Source of the DNA: JBQTIM01 sp052388135
GTDB lineage: Bacteria > Elusimicrobiota > Elusimicrobia > FEN-1173
Direction: 5' to 3'
Assembly: GCA_052388135.1 (NCBI GenBank)
Contig: JBQTIM010000086.1
Coordinates: forward strand, 1-14,812
DNA length: 14,812 nucleotides
The first letter of the stretch is position 1; every line of letters starts with the position of its first letter. The translations under genes were made by a program, and so were the position numbers. Shown here in pieces: positions 1 through 6,778 of this stretch. The notes under the pieces are model-generated. The model saw only the letters and a list, made by a program, of their open reading frames with translations, was not told where the DNA came from and did no database searches.

Positions 1-2404
1 ATTCGGCGTGGGATGTGAGCACCTCCTTGGCCGGCGAGCCGTCGGGCCCGGCGGCCAGAAGGGGAACGGTTTTTCCGGGCGGCACGTTCATCTCCGAGCG
101 GATGATGCGCACGGCGGTGACGGCGGCTTGCAGGGTGTCCATGTTCCGGCGGTCGGCCGGCGAGGCGGGGTCCGGTCCCGGCGCGGGCCAGGGGGCGGCC
201 ATCAGGCTTTCGGCCGGTTTGTCGCCCGTGAGGTCCGTGAGCGCCTGCCAAAGCTCCTCGGTGAGGAAGGGCATCAGAGGGTGCAGGGCCCGCAGGGACG
301 CGTCCAGGACTTCCGCCAGGGTCTGTTGGGCCGCCCGCCGGGCCGCCGGGTCGGTTCCCATCAGGCGGATCTTCGCCAGCTCGATGTACCAATCGCAGAA
401 ATCGCCCCAGAAAAATTGGTAAAGGGCGCGGGCGGCCTGGGCCAGGTCGTAGTTTTCCAAATGGGCGCCGGCGGCGGCGACGGTTTCCCGCAGTTTGGCC
501 AGGATCCAGCGGTCGGCCAGGTCGCGTTTCTCCAGGGGGATGTCCGCCGGCTTATGGTCCGCCAGGTTCGTCAGGACGAAGCGGGAGGCGTTCCAGATTT
601 TGTTGGCGAAGTTGCGCGCGCCCACGAAGCCGTCGTCGGCCAGCTGCATGTCCCGGCCCGGCACCGCCGACGACAGCAGGGCGAAGCGCAGGGCGTCGGC
701 GCCGTATTTCTTCATCACGTCCAGGGGGTCTATGACGTTGTTCAGGGACTTGGACATTTTTTTGCCGTGCTTGTCCCGCACGATGCCGTGAATGAAAACG
801 TGGCGGTAGGGGATGTCGCCCTTGAGCTCCAGGCCCATCATCACCATGCGCGCCACCCACAGGTAAAGAATTTCATGACCCGTGGCCAGGACGGCCGTGG
901 GGTAATAATAGGAGAGATCCGAGGTTTCGTCGGGCCAACCCAAAGTGGTGAGGGGCCAGAGACCGGAGGAAAACCAGGTGTCCAGAACGTCCGGGTCTTG
1001 GACCATATCCGTCCCGCCGCAGTCGGGGCAGGACGCGGGTTTTTGCTCCGCCGCCACGGGCCGGCCCTTTTCCCGCAAGAGGCTCTTGGTGTTCTCCAGT
1101 TTAAAGTCGGGGTCGGCGCGCACCTTGTCCGCCGCGTCCGAGGGCAGGCAGGCCGGGCAATACCAAACGGGGATGCGGTGGCCCCACCATATCTGCCGGG
1201 ACACGCACCAGTCCTTGTTGTTCCTCAGCCAATGCAGATAGGGCTTGGCCCAGGATTCGGGAAAAATTTTCACCGCGCCGCTTTCCGTCGCCTCGGCGGC
1301 TCGGCGGGCCATGTCCCCGGTCTTCACGAACCACTGGCTGGACTCCAGGGGCTCGATGGCCGTGGAACAGCGGTAGCACACGGCCACGGAGTGCTTGTAA
1401 TCCTCCTCTTGAACGAGGAATCCGCCCGCCTCCAGGTCCGCCAGCACGTTCTTGCGGCAGTCTTTGAGGGATTGGCCGGCGTATTTTCCGGCGCGCTCCG
1501 TCATGCGGCCGTCGTAGCCGATGACCATTTCGTGGGGGAGGCCGTGGCGGGCGCCGATCTCGAAGTCCACGGCGTCGTGGGAGGGCGTCACCTTCACGGC
1601 GCCGGTGCCGAACGCGGGGTCCACCGCCGCGTCCTCCACCAGGGGAATCTCGCGGCCCACCAGGGGAAGGACCAGCTTCTGGCCGGCGCGCCCCGCGTAG
1701 CGCGGGTCTTCGGGGTTCACCGCCACGGCGGTGTCGCCCAGCATGGTTTCCGGCCGCGTGGTGGCCACCACCACGTCGCCGCCGTCTTTAAAAGGGTAGC
1801 GGATGCGCCAGAGCTTGCCCTTGGAGTCCTGGTGTTCCACCTCGATGTCGGACAGGCTGGTGCCGCAGCGCGCGCACCAGTTCACCAGGCGAAAGCCGCG
1901 GTAAATGAGGCCGCGGCGGAAAAGCTCCACGAAGGCGCGGGCCACCGCCCGGGAGCTGGGCTCGTCCATGGTGAAGCGGGTTCGGGTCCAGTCGCAGGCG
2001 GCGCCCAGCTTGCGGAGCTGATGCAGTATGGCGTCGCCCGACTGCCGCCGCCACTCCCACATGCGTTCCAAAAACTTTTCCCGGCCCAGGTCGTGGCGGG
2101 TCTTGCCTTCCTGCTTCAACTGCTTTTCCACCACGTTCTGGGTGGCGATGCCGCCGTGGTCGGTGCCGGGGATCCAGAGGGCGTTGTCGCCGCGCATGCG
2201 CCGCCAGCGGACGAGGGTGTCCTGCACCGTGCTGTTGAGGGCGTGGCCCATGTGCAGGGAGCCCGTCACGTTGGGCGGGGGAATCACAACGGCGAAAGGC
2301 TTCCGGGCGGGGTCCGGGCGGGAGCCGAAAAGGCCCCGGGCCTCCCAGAAATCGTACCATTTGGATTCGGTGGTCTGCGGGTCGTAAACGCTGGGCAATT
2401 CCAT
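1..2404 (-). CDS. valS: Valyl-tRNA synthetase, N-terminal 801 residues (runs off the left edge)
   Basis: Cytoplasmic class Ia aminoacyl-tRNA synthetase that charges tRNA(Val) with valine and hydrolyses mischarged Thr-tRNA(Val). The frame reads open from an ATG at 2404 (MELPSVYDPQ...) to the window edge. The class I HIGH motif appears as HMGH at residues 51-54 (2243-2254), after PPPNVTG. The editing (CP1) domain has TTRPETMLGDTAV. KMSKS is at residues 549-553 (746-760). WCARCG, CYRC and CPDCGG pairs could bind zinc. The anticodon-binding domain is partly present (WGDFCDWYIELAK, LHPLMPFLTEELW). Full ValRS is usually about 880-950 residues, so the C-terminal coiled-coil arm lies outside. A GGAG Shine-Dalgarno (complement of 2410-2413) stands 5 nt before the ATG. 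The gene is divergent from hrcA. Identification is secure. Confidence 0.97.
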   Translation of the reverse strand, partial: MELPSVYDPQTTESKWYDFWEARGLFGSRPDPARKPFAVVIPPPNVTGSLHMGHALNSTVQDTLVRWRRMRGDNALWIPGTDHGGIATQNVVEKQLKQEGKTRHDLGREKFLERMWEWRRQSGDAILHQLRKLGAACDWTRTRFTMDEPSSRAVARAFVELFRRGLIYRGFRLVNWCARCGTSLSDIEVEHQDSKGKLWRIRYPFKDGGDVVVATTRPETMLGDTAVAVNPEDPRYAGRAGQKLVLPLVGREIPLVEDAAVDPAFGTGAVKVTPSHDAVDFEIGARHGLPHEMVIGYDGRMTERAGKYAGQSLKDCRKNVLADLEAGGFLVQEEDYKHSVAVCYRCSTAIEPLESSQWFVKTGDMARRAAEATESGAVKIFPESWAKPYLHWLRNNKDWCVSRQIWWGHRIPVWYCPACLPSDAADKVRADPDFKLENTKSLLREKGRPVAAEQKPASCPDCGGTDMVQDPDVLDTWFSSGLWPLTTLGWPDETSDLSYYYPTAVLATGHEILYLWVARMVMMGLELKGDIPYRHVFIHGIVRDKHGKKMSKSLNNVIDPLDVMKKYGADALRFALLSSAVPGRDMQLADDGFVGARNFANKIWNASRFVLTNLADHKPADIPLEKRDLADRWILAKLRETVAAAGAHLENYDLAQAARALYQFFWGDFCDWYIELAKIRLMGTDPAARRAAQQTLAEVLDASLRALHPLMPFLTEELWQALTDLTGDKPAESLMAAPWPAPGPDPASPADRRNMDTLQAAVTAVRIIRSEMNVPPGKTVPLLAAGPDGSPAKEVLTSHAE

Positions 2405-2415
2405 AATTTCTCCGA

Positions 2416-2435
2416 CGGAATGTTATCACATTCCG
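2416..2435. repeat. Perfect 7-bp dyad directly upstream of valS
   Basis: CGGAATG, 6 nt (TTATCA), then CATTCCG form a perfect inverted repeat 12 nt upstream of the valS ATG. It overlaps the proposed valS -10 box. It could be an operator for an unknown regulator, or a small hairpin in a longer valS leader. No T-box features are visible, so a tRNA-sensing leader is not supported. Confidence 0.5.
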
Positions 2436-2448
2436 CGGGATTCCTCAA
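2420..2448 (-). promoter_or_regulatory. Possible valS promoter
   Basis: Read on the minus strand, TTGAGG (complement of 2443-2448) is followed after 17 nt by TAACAT (complement of 2420-2425). Both boxes are partial matches to the sigma-70 consensus at the ideal spacing. The start point would fall a few nucleotides before the valS Shine-Dalgarno, giving a very short leader. The -10 overlaps the 2416-2435 dyad. This is inference from sequence alone. Confidence 0.35.
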
Positions 2449-2461
2449 AAAACCCGCCGGC

Positions 2462-2490
2462 TTGACAGGTTTTGGGGGCTGTGTTATACT
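2462..2490 (+). promoter_or_regulatory. Sigma-70 promoter of the hrcA operon
   Basis: A perfect -35 TTGACA (2462-2467) and a -10 TATACT (2485-2490, 5 of 6) are separated by exactly 17 nt. A TG one base upstream of the -10 (2482-2483) makes it an extended -10. The predicted start point, about 2496-2498, lies inside the CIRCE operator. The sequence therefore predicts a strong housekeeping promoter controlled by repression rather than by a heat-shock sigma factor. Confidence 0.9.
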
Positions 2491-2491
2491 A

Positions 2492-2518
2492 CTAGCACTC
2501 AATCAATCTGAGTGCTAA
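2492..2518. promoter_or_regulatory. CIRCE operator (HrcA binding site)
   Basis: CTAGCACTC, 9 nt, GAGTGCTAA. The consensus is TTAGCACTC-N9-GAGTGCTAA, so 17 of 18 arm positions match; only the outermost left base differs (C for T). It sits just downstream of the -10 box and 18 nt before the hrcA ATG. HrcA bound here would block initiation, and the hairpin would also form at the 5' end of the transcript. The adjacent hrcA gene makes this assignment very safe. Confidence 0.97.
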
Positions 2519-2536
2519 AATAAAAGGCGAGAGACC

Positions 2537-3613
2537 ATGAGAACCTTGTCCCCCGAGGAGCAGGAAGACCGCAAGGTCAAACTGCTTCAGGCCGTCATCC
2601 ATCAATATATAAAGACGGGCAAGCCCGTGGGCTCGGCTTTTTTGGCGGACCAAAGGCACGTGGCCCTGTCGCCGGCCACCATCCGCCACGTGATGGCCGA
2701 GCTGGAGGATGAGGGGTTCCTCACCCACCCGCACACCTCGGCGGGGCGCGTGCCCACGGACAAGGCCTACCGTTTTTACGTGGATTCCCTGGCGGACCTC
2801 CAGCGGCTGGCGCTGATCGAGGAAGACCGTATCCGTCGGGAATACGAGGACCGCATCCGGCAGATCGAGGAGCTGATGCTCACCACCTCCCGGACGCTCT
2901 CGGCGCTGTCCCATTTTTCAGGTTTCGTCACGCCGCCGCGGCTGGAGGAGGCGCGCCTGCGCCACGTGGAGCTGGTGCCCCTGGAAGGCGACCGCGCCCT
3001 GGTGGTTCTGGTGTCGGACACGGGCTTGGTGAAGAACCGCGTGGTGGGCTTCCGCAGGCCCATCGCCGCCGACCAGCTTCGCTCCCTGGCCCGCCTGCTC
3101 AACGAGGAGTTCCGCGGCAAGACGTTTTCCGAGGTGCGAGACCGCATCCTGGACCGCTTGGACGATTTGGGGCAAAGGCAGGCGGACCTCATGGACCTGG
3201 CCCGCAACTTCGGCCGCGAGGCCTTCGACCTGGGCGGGGAGGAAATTTATCTGGAAGGCGCCGGCAACATCCTGGCCCTGCCGGACTTCCGGGACTTCGA
3301 CCAGGTCCGCTCCCTGGCCCAGCTTTTGGACGAGAAGAGCCGCATCGGCGAGATCATCACCAACGGGCTGTCCAAAGGCGGCGACTGGGGGGAGGGCGGC
3401 CTGCGGGTGAAGATCGGCTCCGAAAACAAATTTCCCGAGCTGCGTGACCTCAGCCTGATTTCGGCCACCTACACGATCCAGGGCCGCACCGTCGGGGTTC
3501 TCGGCATCATCGGCCCCAAGCGAATGGAGTATCCGCGCATGATGAGCCTGGTGTCCTACGTGGCCAAATCCGTCAGCCGGTTTCTGGACAAATTATCCGG
3601 AGGACCTTCGTGA
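2537..3613 (+). CDS. hrcA: Heat-inducible transcription repressor HrcA
   Basis: Repressor of class I heat-shock genes. It binds CIRCE as a dimer and in other bacteria is kept active by the GroEL chaperonin. The 358 residues are close to the usual 340-350. An N-terminal winged helix (about residues 10-82) carries the family signature SPATIRHVMAELEDEGFL and then HTSAGRVPTDKAYRFYVD. The rest matches the GAF-like ligand/dimer domain (FRDFDQVRSLAQLLDEKS; a C-terminal GVLGIIGPKRMEYPRMMSLV). The ATG at 2537 has only a weak purine-rich stretch upstream (GGCGAGAG) but matches family starts. It is the first gene after the CIRCE promoter, so it is autoregulated, and it overlaps grpE by 4 nt (GTGA), implying translational coupling. 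Confidence 0.97.
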   Translation: MRTLSPEEQEDRKVKLLQAVIHQYIKTGKPVGSAFLADQRHVALSPATIRHVMAELEDEGFLTHPHTSAGRVPTDKAYRFYVDSLADLQRLALIEEDRIRREYEDRIRQIEELMLTTSRTLSALSHFSGFVTPPRLEEARLRHVELVPLEGDRALVVLVSDTGLVKNRVVGFRRPIAADQLRSLARLLNEEFRGKTFSEVRDRILDRLDDLGQRQADLMDLARNFGREAFDLGGEEIYLEGAGNILALPDFRDFDQVRSLAQLLDEKSRIGEIITNGLSKGGDWGEGGLRVKIGSENKFPELRDLSLISATYTIQGRTVGVLGIIGPKRMEYPRMMSLVSYVAKSVSRFLDKLSGGPS

Positions 3614-4185
3614 CCCGGGGGCCCGACCAGGAAAAACAGGAAATCGCCACGGCCGCGGCCGAGGGTAAAGTCGCGGAACTCTTCATCCTTAAAGAATCTT
3701 TGGACCAGGAAAAAGCTAAAGCCGCTGAGTATTACGACCAGCTTTTGCGGCTTAAGGCCGAGTTCGATAATTTTCGCAAGCGGACGGAAAAGGAAAAGAG
3801 CGACCATCGTCGCTGGGGTCAACAGGATATAATCCTTCAGTTGGTATCTTTGATGGATGTTATGGAGCAAGCCGAGGCGGCGGCGCACAAAGGCGCGGAT
3901 TTGAAATCTATGGCCGCGGGACTGGGTATGCTTTACGGCCAGTTCAAGCGCGTGCTGAAAGATCAGGGCGTGGAAGAGATAGGCGCTTCGGCGGGGGATA
4001 AATTCGACCCCTCGGGCCTGCATGAGGCGGTGGACGTCGTTGAGGATAGCGGCGAAGAAGGCCGGATTTTAGACGTTTTGCAAAAGGGATATCGATTTCA
4101 AGGCTTAACGTTACGTCCTGTCCGCGTACGGGTGTCGAAGAAAAAGAAAGAGGAATTAACGGTCCGAAACGAAAAGAAAACGTAA
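3610..4185 (+). CDS. grpE: Nucleotide exchange factor GrpE
   Basis: Homodimeric co-chaperone that releases ADP from DnaK. The 191 residues are a normal length. A charged, helical N-terminal part (about 20-65) ends in AEFDNFRKRTEKEK, typical of the GrpE coiled coil. The C-terminal beta domain has KFDPSGLHEAV (131-141) and LQKGYRFQGLTLRPVRVRVSK. It starts with GTG at 3610, overlapping the hrcA TGA, with a GGAGGA Shine-Dalgarno at 3599-3604. The DNA is unusual for the window. My hand count over 3661-4140 gives about 53% GC, against about 65% in a dnaK line, with many A/T-ending codons including TTA. This could mean relaxed codon selection, a different evolutionary history, or nothing more than a lysine- and glutamate-rich protein. 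Confidence 0.96.
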   Translation: MTRGPDQEKQEIATAAAEGKVAELFILKESLDQEKAKAAEYYDQLLRLKAEFDNFRKRTEKEKSDHRRWGQQDIILQLVSLMDVMEQAEAAAHKGADLKSMAAGLGMLYGQFKRVLKDQGVEEIGASAGDKFDPSGLHEAVDVVEDSGEEGRILDVLQKGYRFQGLTLRPVRVRVSKKKKEELTVRNEKKT

Positions 4186-4209
4186 CGTATTTAAATCTCG
4201 CTCCAGGCT

Positions 4210-4287
4210 GTCATTCCGGCGAAAGCCGGAATCCAGAATAAATAGACAAATTCCTATAAGCTGGACCCCGGCTTGAGCCGGGGTGAC
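4210..4287. repeat. REP-like pair of inverted 27-nt palindromic units
   Basis: Two 27-nt units, 4210-4236 (GTCATTCC...ATCCAG) and 4261-4287 (CTGGACCC...GGTGAC), lie in inverted orientation 24 nt apart, between grpE and dnaK. Each is itself a hairpin. The first has an 8-bp perfect stem ATTCCGGC/GCCGGAAT closed by a GAAA tetraloop. The second has an 8-bp stem ACCCCGGC/GCCGGGGT with a TTGA loop. Paired inverted REP units of this general type are scattered through many bacterial genomes. Here the pair could stabilise upstream mRNA or tune dnaK expression relative to grpE. The AT-rich linker has no convincing promoter. Confidence 0.8.
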
Positions 4288-4314
4288 GGCGAAATACTTT
4301 AAGGAGGTAATACC

Positions 4315-6192
4315 ATGGCGAAGATCATCGGCATAGACTTAGGAACGTCCAACTCGGCCGCGGCCGTGATGGAGGGCGGCAAGGCCACCATCATCCCGTC
4401 GGCGGAAGGCACCACCCTGGGCGGCAAGGCTTTCCCGTCCTACGTGGCCTTCACCAAGGACGGCCAACTTTTGGTGGGCGAACCGGCCCGCCGCCAGGCC
4501 GTCACCAACCCGGAGGGCACCCTCACGGCCTTCAAGCGCAAGATGGGCCAGGACCACAAATACACCCTCCAGGGCAAAGACTTCACGCCCCAGCAGCTCT
4601 CGGCCTTCATATTGCAGAAGGTGAAGCGCGACGCCGAGGCCTACCTGGGCGACAAGGTGGAGAAGGCCGTCATCACCGTCCCCGCCTACTTCAACGACAA
4701 CCAGCGCCAGGCCACCAAGGACGCGGGTCAGATCGCCGGCCTGGAGGTGGTGCGCATCGTCAACGAGCCCACCGCCGCCTGCCTGGCCTACGGCATCGAT
4801 AAAAAAGGCAAGGAAGAAAAAATCATGGTCTTCGACCTAGGCGGCGGCACGCTGGACGTCACCGTCATGGAGTTCGGCAACGGCGTCTTCCAGGTGCTCT
4901 CCACCTCGGGCGACACCCAGTTGGGCGGCACGGACATGGACAGCGCCCTCATCGACCACATCGCCGAGGAGTTCCGCAAGGAGCACGGCATCGACCTGCG
5001 CAAGGACAAGATGGCCGTCCAGCGCCTGAAGGAGTCGGCGGAGAAAGCCAAGATCGAGCTCTCCAACGTGCTCGAGACGGACCTCAACCTGCCCTTCATC
5101 ACCGCCGACGCCTCCGGCCCAAAGCATTTGCAATTGAAACTCTCGCGGGCGAAGCTGGAGTCCATCGTCCAGCCCATCGTGGACCGCTGCCGCGGCCCCG
5201 TGGACCAGGCCATGGGCGACGCCAAGCTCTCGGCCGACCAGATCACCCGCATCATCCTCGTGGGCGGACCCACCCGCATGCCGGTCATCCAGAAATTCCT
5301 GGAGGAGCACGTCGGCAAGAAACTCGAGCGCGGCGTGGACCCCATGGAGTGCGTGGCCATGGGCGCCGGCATCCAGGCCGCGGTCCTCACCGGCGAGGTG
5401 AAGGACGTTTTGCTTCTGGACGTGACGCCGCTCTCCCTGGGCATCGAAACCCTGGGCGGCGTGTCCACCAAGCTCATCGAGCGCAACACCACCATCCCGG
5501 TGAAGAAGTCCCAAATCTTCTCCACCGCGGCGGACAACCAGCCCGCCGTCACCGTGCACGTCCTGCAGGGCGAGCGGCCCCTGGCCAAGGACAACGTCTC
5601 CCTGGGCCACTTCGACTTGGACGGCATCCCGCCCGCGCCGCGCGGCATGCCGCAAGTCGAGGTCACCTTCGACATAGACGCCAACGGAATCCTCAACGTT
5701 TCCGCCAAGGACCTGGGCACGAACAAGGTTCAGCACATCACCATCCACGCCAAGAACAAGCTCGACAAGGCCGAGGTGGAAAAGTTCGTGAAGGAGGCGG
5801 AGAAATTCGCCGACGAGGACAAGCGGAAAAAAGAGGAAATCGAAACCAAGAACGAAGCCGACGCGGTGGTGTACTCGACGGAGAAAGCCTTGAAGGATTA
5901 CGGCGACAAGGTCAGCCAGGAGGAGCGCATGGCCGTGGAGCGCGCCCTCTCCGACGCCAAGGAAGCCCTGAAAGGGACGGACTTGGAGCGCATCAAGAAA
6001 GCCAAAGAGGAGCTTCTGAAAGCTTCCCACAAACTGGCCGAGGAAATGTACAAGGCCGCCTCCGCCAAGGGCCAGCCGGGAGCCGGAGGCGGTTCGGACG
6101 CCGGGAACGCCGGCCCATCCCCGGAAGGCAACGGCCAGCCCGGCGGCGACAAGGTGGTGGACGCCGAAGTGGTGGACGAAGGAAAGAAATAA
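4315..6192 (+). CDS. dnaK: Molecular chaperone DnaK (Hsp70)
   Basis: ATP-driven Hsp70 chaperone working with DnaJ and GrpE. 625 residues. The ATPase domain begins with IGIDLGTSNSAAAVMEGG (5-22), has the second phosphate loop DLGGGTLDVT (from residue 174) and the adenosine motif ILVGGPTRMPVIQ. The substrate-binding domain shows LLLDVTPLSLGIETLGG and NTTIPVKKSQIFSTAADNQ. A helical lid and a Gly-rich linker follow, ending DAEVVDEGKK, the usual acidic C-terminus. A perfect AAGGAGGT at 4301-4308 stands 6 nt before the ATG. The N-terminus differs from common bacterial DnaK: TSNSAAAV rather than TTNSCVAV, and IIPSAEG with GGKAFPSYVAF rather than an N-A-E-G..RTTPS motif. From memory this matches the DnaK group of ammonia-oxidising archaea and some uncultured bacteria. 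Unlike a typical dnaK, it is followed by a 621-nt gap before dnaJ. Confidence 0.98.
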   Translation: MAKIIGIDLGTSNSAAAVMEGGKATIIPSAEGTTLGGKAFPSYVAFTKDGQLLVGEPARRQAVTNPEGTLTAFKRKMGQDHKYTLQGKDFTPQQLSAFILQKVKRDAEAYLGDKVEKAVITVPAYFNDNQRQATKDAGQIAGLEVVRIVNEPTAACLAYGIDKKGKEEKIMVFDLGGGTLDVTVMEFGNGVFQVLSTSGDTQLGGTDMDSALIDHIAEEFRKEHGIDLRKDKMAVQRLKESAEKAKIELSNVLETDLNLPFITADASGPKHLQLKLSRAKLESIVQPIVDRCRGPVDQAMGDAKLSADQITRIILVGGPTRMPVIQKFLEEHVGKKLERGVDPMECVAMGAGIQAAVLTGEVKDVLLLDVTPLSLGIETLGGVSTKLIERNTTIPVKKSQIFSTAADNQPAVTVHVLQGERPLAKDNVSLGHFDLDGIPPAPRGMPQVEVTFDIDANGILNVSAKDLGTNKVQHITIHAKNKLDKAEVEKFVKEAEKFADEDKRKKEEIETKNEADAVVYSTEKALKDYGDKVSQEERMAVERALSDAKEALKGTDLERIKKAKEELLKASHKLAEEMYKAASAKGQPGAGGGSDAGNAGPSPEGNGQPGGDKVVDAEVVDEGKK

Positions 6193-6217
6193 AGATGGGC
6201 AACGATTGTTGAAGTAA

Positions 6218-6391
6218 ATGCAAAGAAGAGTCGCACCGGCCTCTGATCCGGGATTATCGGTTACAATAAATGACAATAGGCGCGAATTCAGGAAGTTCAT
6301 CCCAGCGGATGGGCCCGAGGTCAAACCGATGATTGATTTTATTCAATCCAAGGTCGGCCAAACCGTTCGGGAAGCCGTTGCTGGTCTTTAA
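6218..6391 (+). CDS. Possible small protein or gene remnant (57 aa) downstream of dnaK
   Basis: An ATG at 6218 opens a frame of 57 codons ending TAA at 6389-6391. The product begins MQRRVAPASDPG and ends in a mixed charged/hydrophobic helix-like stretch (PMIDFIQSKVGQTVREAVAG). That composition looks more protein-like than random intergenic DNA. I recognise no family. No good Shine-Dalgarno is visible (only GAAG at 6211-6214). The stop codon coincides exactly with the TAA that flanks the palindromic element at 6392. The reading frame may therefore be the tail of an older gene, or an accident. Low confidence. Confidence 0.25.
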   Translation: MQRRVAPASDPGLSVTINDNRREFRKFIPADGPEVKPMIDFIQSKVGQTVREAVAGL

Positions 6392-6556
6392 GAGCCTGTC
6401 TCAATGACCCGCTTTGAGGAGCGAAACTTTGGATTTCGAGCCGAGCCGAAGCAAAATTTTCCGAGCATACTTGACGAAGTATGTAAGGGGAATTTTGCGA
6501 AGGCGCAGGCCGAAAGCCAAAGTTGCAGCCCCAAATGGGGTTATTGAGATAGGCTC
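6392..6556. mobile_element. 165-bp near-palindromic element A (MITE-like)
   Basis: The left end GAGCCTGTCTCAAT (6392-6405) and right end ATTGAGATAGGCTC (6543-6556) are inverted copies with one mismatch. Pairing continues inward in blocks: AACTTTGG 6425-6432 with 6517-6524, TTTCG 6434-6438 with 6511-6515, GCAAAATT 6451-6458 with 6491-6498. The centre is a perfect hairpin CATACTT-GACG-AAGTATG (6466-6483). TAA flanks both ends (6389-6391 and 6557-6559), consistent with a 3-bp target duplication of TNA type, as I recall for the IS1031 subgroup of IS5. There is no coding capacity. RNA from either strand would fold into one long imperfect hairpin. Structure is certain; mobility is inferred. Confidence 0.8.
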
Positions 6557-6560
6557 TAAG

Positions 6561-6682
6561 GTTTTCGGGGCCCCCTGCGGCGCTTTGAGCACGCCGTTTT
6601 CGGGGAGGCGTCGCCGAGGATTGTCTGAGCCCCTCCTGGCGGCAGCCGAGGTGCGAGTTCCGCAGGCGCCCCGAAAACGGCG
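6561..6682. repeat. Overlapping inverted repeats around a GTTTTCGGGG motif
   Basis: Two inverted repeats share one right arm. GTTTTCGGGGCCCCCTGCGG (6561-6580) pairs with 6660-6678 across nearly its full length. CGCCGTTTTCGGGG (6592-6605) pairs perfectly over 14 bp with CCCCGAAAACGGCG (6669-6682). The two left arms would compete for the same partner, giving alternative folds. The block begins only 4 nt after element A and leads into the hairpins at 6714-6778. No protein is encoded. Function unknown. Confidence 0.7.
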
Positions 6683-6713
6683 CGCGCAAGCCGCCGGGGG
6701 TGTCTTCTCTTTC

Positions 6714-6751
6714 GGTTCACTTTCTCTTGGACAAGCAAGAGAAAGTGAACC
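6714..6751. repeat. Perfect 16-bp hairpin with 6-nt loop upstream of dnaJ
   Basis: GGTTCACTTTCTCTTG, loop GACAAG, then CAAGAGAAAGTGAACC: all 16 pairs are perfect. No T-run follows on either strand, so this is not a classic intrinsic terminator. I recall closely similar hairpins, with the TTGGACAAGCAA loop region, as dispersed intergenic repeats in several proteobacteria; I cannot verify that here. Together with the neighbouring structures it fills the gap in front of dnaJ. Confidence 0.85.
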
Positions 6752-6754
6752 CGG

Positions 6755-6778
6755 GTCCAGGGGCGGAGCCCCTGGGAC
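6755..6778. repeat. GC-rich hairpin directly following the 16-bp hairpin
   Basis: CCAGGGGC (6757-6764), loop GGA, GCCCCTGG (6768-6775) form a perfect 8-bp stem, extended outward by GTC/GAC with one bulged G. It is separated from the preceding hairpin by only a few bases, so the two form a tandem stem-loop unit. It ends 35 nt before the dnaJ ATG and could influence translation or mRNA decay there. Confidence 0.75.

Noticed and set aside
8..2518. 836-codon open frame on the plus strand opposite valS
   Set aside because: It is the antisense shadow of valS in GC-rich DNA. The product is low-complexity Gly/Ala/Val/His/Arg with no domain, whereas the opposite strand encodes a full set of ValRS motifs.
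2405..2536. T-box or other riboswitch in the valS leader
   Set aside because: The leader is too short and lacks T-box sequence or a specifier stem; only the short dyad is present.
4243..4260. Possible promoter boxes TAGACA and TATAAG in the REP linker before dnaK
   Set aside because: They are only 6 nt apart, far from the required 16-18 nt.
4210..4287. CRISPR-like repeats
   Set aside because: There are only two units, in inverted orientation, with no regular spacing and no cas genes in the window.
4837..6324. 495-codon open frame on the minus strand opposite dnaK
   Set aside because: Shadow of dnaK codon bias; repetitive Val/Leu/Gly/His-rich translation and no ribosome site.
6714..6778. 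Tandem hairpins as an intrinsic terminator before dnaJ
   Set aside because: No T-run follows on either strand, and a terminator here would cut dnaJ off from the heat-shock promoter.
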